Both the position numbers and the translations under genes were made by a program. Under the pieces are notes generated by a model. The model worked only from the letters and a program-made list of their open reading frames with translations, had not been told where the DNA came from and made no database searches. Shown in pieces: positions 45,557-55,863 of a stretch of DNA of 64,000 nt. The stretch is from Puccinia triticina. Lineage: Eukaryota > Basidiomycota > Pucciniomycetes > Pucciniales > Pucciniaceae. The stretch spans positions 62,001 through 126,000 of the forward strand of contig NC_070573.1 in the NCBI RefSeq assembly GCF_026914185.1, in the 5' to 3' direction. How positions within the stretch are numbered: position 1 is the stretch's first letter; every line of letters begins with the position of its first letter.

Positions 45557-47044
45557 ATTGAAAGGGTATTTGGGGGAGAAGAGGGGGCGGCCGCTGCCCA
45601 TTTCGAGCCTCATATATAAATGACTGCAAGTGCTGACCTACCCTTATCCTTTCCTTTCCGACTCGCGTCATATTGCTCAAACCTTACTTGTCTTAACTCA
45701 CCAGACAGAAGCCCGAACGGTGCATCTACTTGGTTAATCCCCCAGTGCGGTGTTGTACATTTCTAGCTACAAGTTTCACTGGCATGACAAATGCTTTTTG
45801 CCTTGTTGAAGCACTGCAAGTCACTGACAGAGGCAGTCTGTGATACATGTTTGAGTGGACAAGACATATTTATCTGTTTGAACTTTGCACTGTGCCACTG
45901 TGGATCATGGTTTCCTTCAAACAACAATGAAACAGATACAGTTATGGTTTTGAAAGTTGATTTATGCATGCAGCAAGAATCCAATTGTTTCTGCGGGAAA
46001 CCTAACTTTAAGTTTTTTCTCTTCAATGTTTAAAACAGATTCCATTCATTCAGCCAGATCATCAGCACCATAATACAAATATATCACTTTTGAAGTGTAA
46101 CATTGCTATTACGGTGCTGAATATGGCCTAATATATTCAATTTGATGACAAAGGCCCTGTTTAGAGCCAATATAATTGCACAATATAATCTAGAATTTTG
46201 TGAAATCTGATCAAGGTTTGGAGGACCTGATCAGATGTCACATAGGATGTCACGCAAAAAAAAAACACATATCGCCTGGATTATATTGGCTCCAAACGGG
46301 GCCAAAATTGAAGAAATGAATGGCTTTCCTTTCCAAAAAAAATGGAATCTGGGCTTGAGGTGGTTTGTTTGTTATTGAATTAACTAGAGGCCAAGGCGGC
46401 TTCGCCGCTGCAAATTGGAGGTTAAATGTGCAATAATAGGAAGAAGCAAAATAAAGTGAACCAAATCCATGAGCACAGTTCCAAGTGGTTATATGCCCCT
46501 CACATCCACTTTTGTGAGTTTTGACCAGGATAGTGAGACAATATCATCATAGTGTCTGGTATAAGTTTGATGCAAGGGTAACATTTGGGTTCGGTGGAAC
46601 TGGGTGGTGTGTTGTTGGCAAGGACACAGTGGCCATGGTGCCAAATGCCGCTAGAGTCACAACTCATTGCTTATGGATGGGCTGAGCTTGAATATTTAAG
46701 GAGGGAGGGGGTTGGTGTCTATTTTCCCACCAGGGGATCTGGTTTCTTCTGCCCCTCTCCCTGGAAGCCCCCTACTTGCTTGATTAGGCCCCTCCTTGAC
46801 AGCTCTTTCACAGAGTTTTTCACAACCGGCCCTTTTTTGCTTTTTGCTCTGGCACAGCTGGAAGGTCATCCATAGGGCCTTTGGGTCTTTGGGGATATTT
46901 TAAACTGCTGTGTGTATTGTCTAAATTGTGTGCTCTTCTGTTGTGTTCTTTTTAAATTAGAAATACACCAAAACTTAGATCTACGTTTCCACGTTTGTGT
47001 GGATTTAAGAAACTTGGATCAGTGATTATATCACCTAGGCCTAA
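45557..47044. other. Intergenic region with MITE copy
   Basis: It holds the upstream region of the secreted-protein gene and a Tourist-like MITE (46153-46303). Short open frames at 45.8-46.0 and 46.6-46.9 kb have no recognisable content. Confidence 0.45.
46153..46303. mobile_element. Tourist-like MITE, copy 2 (151 bp)
   Basis: Ends GGCCCTGTTTAGAGCCAATA and TATTGGCTCCAAACGGGGCC, flanked by AAA on both sides. Its reverse complement aligns along its length with the MITE at 34967-35116, including the internal GACATCCTATGTGACATCTG. Confidence 0.85.
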
Positions 47045-47342
47045 GAGCATCTCCACCGCGGGCCCTAAATCGGGGGACTAAACCAAATTTAGCTACCCAA
47101 ACCCGGTTTAGTCCCTCCACCGGAGGCCCTAAACGGGTTTCCAAACTGAGAAAAACCCTCCCGGGCCCTATACCAGTCCCAGCTTTGAGACCGTATAGCT
47201 CCTCAGATAGTCCCCCTGTACCACATATCACACATAAAAACTTCTTGTGATACTCCACTGCCTTCAATACACAACCCCCGATATCCCCACCCCACACCTC
47301 CACGTATATCACCAATCCAGCTCACCTGTCCACTCGCCTGCA

Positions 47343-49413
47343 ATGCCAAGAAGAAAAAAACAACCCAGCAACATCACCCCCGGCAATGAAGATGATGAGG
47401 AAGTCCAAACTGATAACAATATTGCTTCCAACAACAACGGTATGTTTTTTCTTTTCTTTTCTGCTTGTTCAAAATTGTTTGTCAAAAAAACTAAACAAGT
47501 ACTGGGACTTTTTGCTACCTACACTCAGAGGATATCGATCCAAATCTCACCCCCAACAAGAGCCAAGCCGCGCAGGGAGAGGAAAAGAAGAAAGGTCCTA
47601 GCTATACCGAACCCGAGGACTACGAGCTATGTCAAGCCTGGGTTCAGGTATCCGAAGATCCCTCTGTTGGAACCGATCAAGACGGAACCACTTTCTGGGA
47701 ACGAGTTTCGATTGTGTATCACAAAGCAATACCAAATCCGATCCGACCGGTGTGGAACTACTCAAGGGGGAGAATAGAGCTTGGAAGGGAAATGGATAGC
47801 AACACTAGTACTAATGTAAGCTATGCAAGGGTGCTGATGAGGCTGCCTTCCTGACTAATGCTGAGGGGATGAGAGTAACACTAAGAAAAAGAAGAAAAGG
47901 TGTGGCTGATTTCTACTTGATCTTAGGAGCTAGTACTATGAGCTGACTACTGACTACTGAGGGTAAGAGAGTTGGAGGAGTGATGAGAGTGGGGAATGCA
48001 ATGGCAAGGTTTAATGGCAAGGGGTTGATGAGAATGGGCACTTATAATTTCTGTATCTAAAATTATCTATAAATTCTGCATCTAGTTCTCTGCATAGGGT
48101 ACAAGTGAGGGGGGGAAGACAGTTCTTATAGTAAGGAGGGATGAGCACAGACAGTGGAGGCATTCTGGCTATGGGAATAAAGGAATGTACAAATGGGGAA
48201 GAGTGATGTGAAAATAGTAACAGTATGTAATGATGAGCAATGCTGAAAGGGGAATGCTGGTTATGGGAATAAAAGAATGTACTAATGGGGAAGAGTGATG
48301 AAAACATAGTAACAACTTGTGATGATGAGCACTACTGAAAGAGGTAAGCACAGATCCAATGATGTAAGGTGTACAATAGGCATAGTACATGATGAGCAAT
48401 GTATGTAAAGGGTTTAGTATGTGAGAATAACTATGTAAAAGGAATGTACTGTAATGATTCAAGTAGGTTACTAATGAAATGAGTATTGTAACTAATGAAG
48501 ACTGTAGGGTTTCTGTAAGTCTTATATCCTCTATAACTATTGAACCATTGAATATAAGGGGGTACTATGTATGAGTGACTATAGGTAAAATTTGGCGTAG
48601 AATCTGAATATGCAATAATAATGAAGTATTTGTGAAGGGTTATGGGGGGAAATGGGAAATGTAATGATGAATGTATGTAAAGAAAAGCAATAAAATACTA
48701 CTTATGGTTTGGAATGGAGCACCACACCGGTCGCCAGCTTGAAAAAGCAATGGAGTAACAACGTTCAGCCATCGATCAACAAATTCCATGGTTGTGTTCA
48801 CCAGGTTGAACAGTTCAACCAGAGTGGTGCGTCTGTTGAGGACCAGCTAAACCGAGCTCTCCGACTTTACACCGAGGACCAGCTTACACACTTCAAACAC
48901 TTACGCTGCTACAATCTACTTGTCAAAAGCCCGAAGTGGAATAATTACTGTCGCGATAACGAAAAGAAGGCCAAGATTTCTAAGAGAAAGAGAGCTGCAA
49001 GTCCAACTAGTGAACATCCTCCGTCAAATGTACCTGAATCTACTCCCGCACCATCCGATGCAGTCTCCGAGTTTGATGGTACTGGTACTGATGCCTCGAT
49101 ACTTGAGCGACCAGTCGGAAAAAAAAAAGCAAAGTTACTCAACCAAATCGCCGCAAAAGACCAAGAATGGAAAGCCGATGTCGCATGCGCTCAAACTAAA
49201 ATTGCTTCTGAATCCGAGCGATTCAATGACATCATCAGCAACGATTCACTTTCTCTCAAACGCATCGCACAAAACGGAGAGACTGCTGCCGAGCTTACCA
49301 TCATGAATAAAAATCTTGACGACCTCGACAGCGAGCAACAAGAATATTACAAGCTCAAGAGAAAAGAGATTCTCCAATCGCTCCGGAACAAAACAAGCTC
49401 AAGACAAACTTAG
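47343..49413 (+). pseudogene. Harbinger accessory (Myb/SANT-like) gene split by a solo LTR
   Basis: Exon 1 is 47343-47439 and exon 2 starts at 47529. The frame runs to 47750, is interrupted by the LTR at 47751-48726, and resumes at 48731 to a TAA-type end at 49413. Without the LTR and one copy of the 4-bp target site the pieces give about 333 residues in one frame. The first part is a trihelix-like DNA-binding region (GPSYTEPEDYELCQAWVQV, GTTFWERVSIVYHKA), continuing after the LTR with SINKFHGCVHQVEQFNQSG; the second part is Lys-rich with a Ser/Pro linker and a C-terminal coiled region (YYKLKRKEILQSLRNK). In Harbinger transposons such a protein brings the transposase to the nucleus and to DNA. 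The LTR should abolish normal expression. Confidence 0.8.
47751..48726. repeat. Solo-LTR-like insertion, copy 2 (976 bp)
   Basis: It has TGTGGAACTACTCAA and GGAGCACCACA ends, flanked by the direct 4-mer CCGG (47747-47750 and 48727-48730). No internal coding sequence. It is homologous to 31430-32328 and lies within the accessory gene of the Harbinger element. Confidence 0.78.
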
Positions 49414-49554
49414 ATCTTGTTTCTCCCTGTTTCACTTCTCTATCTACCTTTTTAGTTTGATGTGATTGAAATAGATCTCAGGTTGTTCTCAATTGCTCAC
49501 TCAATTTTAAATCACACAATCTGTGGTTGTTTTGATTGCGAAGTTTTTAGGAAA

Positions 49555-49690
49555 GAGAAAATAAGATAAAGTAAAAGCAAAAATAAGAGAAATTAAAAGC
49601 GAAAAGAGAAAGTAAAAGCAAAAATAAGAGAAAGTAAAAGCAAAAATAAGAGAAAGTAAAAGCAAAAATAAGAGAAAGTAAAAGCTATAA
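49555..49690. repeat. Short tandem repeat AAAATAAGAGAAAGTAAAAGC
   Basis: Several near-identical units of about 21 bp lie between the convergent 3' ends of the two Harbinger genes. It is purine-rich on the plus strand. Confidence 0.8.
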
Positions 49691-49704
49691 ATTTTGAATA
49701 AGAG

Positions 49705-51221
49705 TCAAGGTTCTTCTTTGTCAAGTCGACCTTTGATCTCCCATTGATGTTTTACAAGATCACTGCGGAGCTGAAAATGAGTGCTAGAGTTTTTCATTGA
49801 ATGATAGTTGTCAATGAAATCAGAAAAAGAAATAGATGAGCCATCTCTTGAGATTTCCACCTCGGTGATGATGGCACCAGCAGGGTTCTTGTTGAAGGCA
49901 TAGCTCAAATATGTATCTCGTTCATCCTCCACAATCATGTTGTGGAGGATGATGCATGCCTTCATGATGTTTGTGAGGTTGTGATGCTTCCAGCCTCGGG
50001 CTGGTCGTGAAACAACCGCAAATCGACTTTGAAGTGCCCCAAAAGCACGCTCGACATCCTTGCGTCGGGCTTCTTGCAGCTTTGCGAAGTATTTCTGATC
50101 GGCTCCCCGGGGCTGCGAGAAGGTCTTCACAAACGTCGCCCAGTCTGGATAGATTCCATCGGCTAGATAGTACCCTTGCAGGTAGGCGTGTCCGTTGATT
50201 GTGTATTCACATCGCGGCGCCTGACCGTTTAAAAGATTTGTGAATAAAGGTGAAGTGTCGAGTACATTTATGTCATTGTGTGAGCCTGGCAAGCCAAAGT
50301 AGGCATGCCAGATCCACATATCTTGTGATGCGACTGCCTCAAGAATGACTGTTGGTCGCTGAAAATGATAGTACAAGGTCAGCATGGTACATCTACCCCA
50401 CCTTTGCTGTGGGGCCCTTTGAAGCTGATAAGCCTTCATGGCACTATATTTCCACTGGAAAGATTTGCCATGATACTAGGGCAATTCAATTGCATGTGTA
50501 GTATAGACCATGAATGCAAATCCTACATTCAAAGGGACCCAATCCATCAAAGCAGTCGGTGAGGGACCATAAGGAAAAAGAAAGTTAATACCTTTTCTTT
50601 TCCTTGAAATGCTCCCGCCCAGCCGGATGGGCAGTTCTTCCACTCCCAGTGCATACAATCGAGCGATCCAAGCATGCCTGAGAAGCCTCGGTTGGCACCT
50701 TCGGAAAGGAGTCGCTCCAAGTCGGCAGTTGTTGGGTGTCGAAGATATTCCGCCGAGTAGATAGCAACGATATCGTTGCAAAATCTGTCCATACACTCTT
50801 GAGACGTGGACTCCGAAAGCTGTAAGTATTCATCGTTGCAGTCGGCAGCGGCTCCGTATGCAAGCATTCGCAAAGCTGCCGTTATCTTGACAAGGGGCCT
50901 GACTCCAGGTTTTCCCAACGCGTCGGCCCTGAGCTTAAAGTAGGGATTGAAGTTTTCAACAGCGTCGGCGATCTTCAAGAAGAGGGACTTTCCCATACAA
51001 AAACGTCGTTGGAATACTACTTCGTCGTAGAAAGGTCGCGGGCAAAAGTAATGACCAAAGAGTCTCTGGTAGGCTCCTTCAAAGTCGCGGGGACGGTTGG
51101 GCAGTTTACCTGGTTTTGATCCACCATGCGAAGGGAAAATGTCGTCCTCATCTTCATTGTCATCGAGCAGCATCGGAATGACTTGAAGAGCTGCATTTAC
51201 AGTGGTTCTGAACCTTGCCAC
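49705..51221 (-). CDS. PIF/Harbinger DDE transposase (427 aa)
   Basis: Two exons, 51221-50592 and 50358-49705, join in phase 0 (GKEK then RPTVILEAVASQD) to 427 residues, the usual size for this family. The catalytic triad is visible: first Asp in GMLGSLDCMHWEWKNCP, second Asp in YLADGIYPDWATFVK, Glu in KDVERAFGALQSRFAVV. GLPGSHNDINVLDTSPLF and NIMKACIILHNMIVEDER are further Harbinger signatures, and the N-terminal half has a helix-turn-helix-like region (ALRMLAYGAAADCNDEYLQL). The protein cuts and pastes the element at TWA targets. No stop or frameshift is seen, in contrast to the disrupted accessory gene. The intron of 233 bp has a GTATTAAC donor and a TTTTCAG acceptor. Confidence 0.92.
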
Positions 51222-51369
51222 AAGTTACCTTTGTCGGATTAATATCTGCAATACAGCGGGGTCAAGTACGCCTGGGCCGTTCTCCTCGTTCTCCATGCTG
51301 ATTTTGTGTTTCCGTTCGCTTGCTATACGTTCGGTTTGTTGAGTAGGGGGAATTGGGGGCACCTGTGGC

Positions 51370-52060
51370 ACTATAATTCTTCGGCTTTTAGCCGAAGAAA
51401 ATGTGCATTTTTCTTTGGCTAAAAGCCGAAGGAGCGCTGGAGCTGGCCGGGCTGGCAGAGCTGAGTTCATAGGAACCTAGCCACAAAACCTGGGCATCGC
51501 AACCAATGGTTGTTAGCCTAGTGGTTTGCAGCGCAGCTGCAAACCTCCTTACAGCAAGGTTGCCGGTTCAATTCCCACTGCCCCCATGCCCCATTTGGGG
51601 GTTAGGGGGCAGGTTAGGGGGCAGGTTAGGGGGCAGGTTAGGGGGCAGGTTAGGGGGCAGGTTAGGGGGCGGGTTTTTGGGGGTCGGGTTTTAGGGGTTA
51701 GGGGTTAGGGCAGTTTTTTTTAAAAAAAACGTGGCAAGGTGTATAGTACATTGTATTTGTATGTATCGGATACGTATCGGTATGTACCGGATACGTATCG
51801 GTATGTATCGGATACGTATCGATATGTATTTTCAGTACACTGTACAGGTATGTATTTGATACGTATCGGTATGTATCGGACACATATTGGTATGTATCGG
51901 ATACGTATCGCTATGTATTTGTATTGGATACAGTAATGTATCCAATACATACCAATACCAGCTCATCCAGCGCCAGCCAGCGCGCCAGCTCCAGTGGAGC
52001 TGGCCCGGCCAGCTCTGCTGTCCTTTGGCTTTTAGCCAAAGAAAAAAAGGGACAAAACTC
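51370..52060. repeat. Nested repeats in Harbinger right arm
   Basis: Palindromic CTTCGGCTTTTAGCCGAAG-like blocks occur at about 51380 and 51410-51430, and TTTGGCTTTTAGCCAAAG at about 52020; the flanking GGAGCTGGCCGGGC and GCCCGGCCAGCTC are inverted partners, so this may be a smaller inserted element. Between them are six TTAGGGGGCAGG units (about 51600-51670) and about ten GTATCGGTAT/ATACGTATCG units (51755-51945). No coding sequence. Confidence 0.6.
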
Positions 52061-52212
52061 ATTGGGGGTACAGCCTTTCACGAGACCCAGGTCCTAATTT
52101 TAGGACCTTGCGGTGTGAAAACGATTTTGGGCGGGGGACTATAACTGCGCCGCAGTCGCGCGAGTTGGGGATTTAGTCCCTCAGACAGTCCCGCGCGGTG
52201 GAGATGCTCTGA

Positions 52213-55200
52213 AGTCATGTCTAGTGGTATATTGCAAGTGTAAATAATGTAGATTCTTGTGACACCTGACATGAAGGTTTTTGTGGAATTGATCAGTCAA
52301 GCATAAGTTACATTATCATGCTTGCAATATACCACTTAAAAATGTGGCCCAAGTATTTGTAACTATACTGGGGGTCTGTATTATTTGATGTTAGTGCTGG
52401 GAGAGATAAGGATGGACCAAGGATGTGTGCCTGAGTCTCTATAGTGACAGCAGGACACAAGAAAGAAGAGGGGAATATTTGGATTTCTTTGGATAAAGAA
52501 AATACAAATATAAGAGAGAGAGAGAAAGAGAGAAAGAGACTGAGCAGATTCAAGAGATTTTCAAGGTTATTCTGGTGGGAATGAACGTCCACTGGCAATG
52601 CTACCTCTTTAGAAGAGTGCTGCCAAGCTGTGCTAGAGAGTGCAACAGCCTCCTCTCACCAAAGAAACGTGGAGGGCTTCTGGATCAGACAAGTATAATC
52701 CAGCCACAATGTTTTAGCTTCCTTCTGGATAGTCAAGGTTCTTTAAAGGGAAACCTATGTGGTTTGTTTCTTACAAAAACCACAGAAAAAGAATGATGTA
52801 AAGCAGGTGCAGACCTGTGATCAAGGATAAGGCAAAGGCCAGCAAAGAAGAGCAGATCAAGCAGACACAGAGTTGTACCTCTGAGATAAACAAGGCTCAG
52901 TGAAAGAGGTTACTTACTGTCAATATCCTAGGCACCTGTGACGGTAGGTATACTGGGAGCGTGGTAATCTCTTTGGTGGTGATCCTAGGGTTATCTGGGG
53001 TGTGGTTCTGGTGTGCTGAAGTCTATGTATCCTCCAGCTGCATGGGGGATCCTGACTTCGAAAATTTTCAAAGTTGGATGACATAATCACACATGTACAT
53101 GTGGTTGGAGCGCTCAGGCGCAACCACACGGTGCCACTGCGCATGCGTGTCACAAACCACAAACTCTATGAAGGAGTAGAGATATTGGGAAGTGACAAGT
53201 GAACACTAGGGTCAAAATTGAATGAGAAATCAGAATCTGAAGTAAAAACAACCTTAAGTCTTAATGTTAAAAAGATATAAACACATTTAGGTATAAAATG
53301 GAGATAAAAGGCAGTTTTAGGTCAACTGTGTTGACTCTAAGGCTGAAAAAGGATCTCTCAGTAAATACTAGTACAAGCAACAATAGGAATTTATATACAT
53401 TATGAGATCCAGAGGGATTTTCATAATTTAATGACCCACCACTACCACCTAATGTGTTATTGTTATCTGGTAACAACCACATCCAGACTTCCAGATAACA
53501 GAATTAAGGGGTCTCTCATCCTAGTTGCAGCTGAATTAACACAGATAACATGTTATCCCCATTATCCAGTATAAAATGCCCCCAAAAAGGCAAACCCCTT
53601 AGTTATCCGAACTTTATCCACAGGTAAGCTGTGTGGATAATGTAAAAAGAATTGAATAAATCCTAAAAAAAGAAATGTAATGGAAACCCTGATAACATTG
53701 TTGCAACAATTACAGCATGAATTTTGTTATTTTCTTTTACACTAATATTATGGGTAGTGTAAAATTCCATTGTTGGTAAAAGCAGGAGGAAACAGAAGAA
53801 GAGAATAATAAATTTCTTACCCACTAGTGCTAGTGGCAATAATTTTGGGCCAAGGATCTCTACTGGACTAGGAAGGTGGGACAGGAACTTGACTCTACTT
53901 TTGCTAAAGTAGGCCTAAATTCATGCTTATTTAATATCATGTCTTGTCTTGTAAAACCCCAGAACAAAGGGAGGCTTCATATTTTTCCCACCCCTAATTC
54001 TCTAACCAATTCACAAACCCACAGGGATATTGTTTCACATGCCACAGACCTCCCAAGAGAAGGGGGAATTTTTTTATAACAATTTGGTGAGATTAGTTGA
54101 AAAAAACTACATTGCTGGCAATGGGTTTGGAAGGAAAACTTTTAAAAAATTCACCAGGGAAAATAAAGGAAAAAACCTGCCCTATGGGAGCCACAGGTTT
54201 CACTAACCATTTCACAGGAACCAACTCAGATCACAGTTATAGTCCCCAAATTACTAGCTCAGTTTTCAGCCTCCGTGATGCCAAGGACTAGTCCTTCTAG
54301 CTACACGTGGTGCAAAACTAGTATAAAAGAGTATAAAGCTCTGGGACAAAAGTCCAATGGATAATTCCAATGATATATTGGTAATTATGGTGTGAAAATA
54401 TGGGCAAAAATAGAGTGATTATATTAATAAAATTAATATAATTAAATTTAAGAGGGGCCTGATAAGTCAGGGGTGTTTAATCCCTCAAAGGCATTGTGCA
54501 AAAGCAGAGGATTTAGGTACCTGAAACACACTGGGGCCTGTGAAAAGGGGTGGTTTAAATCCCAGCAAAGAATGGCGGAGAATATCAAGAGAAGGGGCTT
54601 AAACTTACTAGTAAAAAGCCCTTAGGGTCTTGAGGTTCTTCAGGATAGAAACTGGGCAGTTGGAAGCGCTTGAAGAAGGTGATTCTGAAGGCTGGATGGA
54701 CACTGGGCAGTTTCTGGCGAAAAAATGAGGCTAAAAATAACTACTAAGGGTCTTACCAGGCTGGAAACAGGCTATCAAGCACATGTTGAAGGCGGGTAAA
54801 ATATAACAGTGTAAATAAGCATGTGGAATCCCCTTTTGGGCAGGAAAAGGGACCTTTTTATAGCCTAGGAAGGCCTCAAGGGGCGCCCAGGGGACATGGG
54901 GACACTTGTGGGCGTCTTCTGAGGCAAATTAGCTGCGCAGGAGGGCGCTGATCATGGTCGTGGAACCCTGGGGCTTGGATACAAGGGTTGCCAAGTACCA
55001 ATTACAGAGGTTCTGCGTGATTTTATACCATCTTGACCACGTCATAGGGGCTGGTTGGGGGGCTGAGTGACACTTATTTCCGTGGAAATGTGCCACAGAA
55101 TGTACTAGAACTGGATTCTGTGGAGTTGTACATGTGTAAGCAGTGCTTTATACATGCTCTAGAGGTGCTCATTGAATGATGCAGTTCATTTGACCCCTTC

Positions 55201-55659
55201 TACATATTTATTACATGTGTAGGTCACATGTGCTGAGGCGTAGGAGGAAGCTAGGGCACCTTCTATGCTCTCCTGCACACGCTACAAGGGGTATTCTGGT
55301 CTGGTAAGACGTGTAAGGTGTCCATAAATTAAATGTGTGTGGTATGTGTAACACATGTAATATTCCTATTGGGGTGTATTCTGGGCCATTCTTGGGCTGG
55401 TAACGCAGGCACTTTGGTTGCGGGCTGGTTTATGCATTATGCATATGTGTACAGCACGTGTGGGGGCTTGAGCTCCAGGCAACAGGGCTCTACTTTTGTC
55501 AGGTGCGCCTGGCTACAGAGCATGCAGGCTTGGATGCGCCGCACAACAATATTACTATCTTCTAAACTATACACAACACCTCAGTTTTGTCACTGAAACT
55601 GGGGTAAAAGAATATGTGCTTATGTATGTAAGCATACAGGTGCATTCACACGGGAGGTG
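52213..55659. other. Repeat-rich spacer, no gene supported
   Basis: It contains the small MITE at 52223-52336, a GA-rich microsatellite at about 52510-52540, and a cluster of TTATCC/GGATAA motifs at 53460-53640. Two adjacent plus-strand open frames at 53.88-54.29 kb have no recognisable domain and might be retroelement debris. Nothing else could be assigned. Confidence 0.4.
52223..52336. mobile_element. Small MITE with 16-bp TIRs
   Basis: Ends AGTGGTATATTGCAAG and CTTGCAATATACCACT are perfect inverted repeats. The interior shares GATTCTTGTGACACCTGA with 35.49 kb. It lies directly beside the Harbinger terminus. Confidence 0.65.
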
Positions 55660-55863
55660 GTGCACCTTAGAGCTGGTTGCTTTGAAACCGGGTACCTGTT
55701 TGTATCCGGGTACCCGCAGCATTTTTTGCCCAATATGAGACACCCGCACCCGCACCCGCACCCGCACCCGCGGAGCGGGTATTGGCGTTACCCGTTGCGG
55801 GTATTTGCGGGTACCCGCCACTTAAAATGAACTAAGGCGGGCAGATTCTGATTGCTGACTATC

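Larger units (their letters stand above)
47045..52209. mobile_element. PIF/Harbinger DNA transposon (5.2 kb)
   Basis: Terminal inverted repeats are GAGCATCTCCACCGCG at the left end and CGCGGTGGAGATGCTC at the right end. They are flanked by TAA (47042-47044) and TGA (52210-52212), close to the 3-bp TWA duplication of the superfamily. Inside are convergent genes: a plus-strand Myb/SANT-like accessory gene, split by a solo LTR, and a minus-strand DDE transposase. A two-gene layout is the hallmark of autonomous Harbinger elements. Confidence 0.88.

Noticed and set aside
51595..51670. Telomere-like TTAGGG array
   Set aside because: Units are TTAGGGGGCAGG, only about six copies, inside a transposon arm; not a telomere.
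51506..51945. Short open frames with Gly-Gln-Val-Arg or Tyr-Ile-Arg repeats
   Set aside because: They are translations of simple tandem repeats.
53876..54291. Two adjacent plus-strand open frames of about 65 codons
   Set aside because: No domain and no frame continuity; at most retroelement debris.
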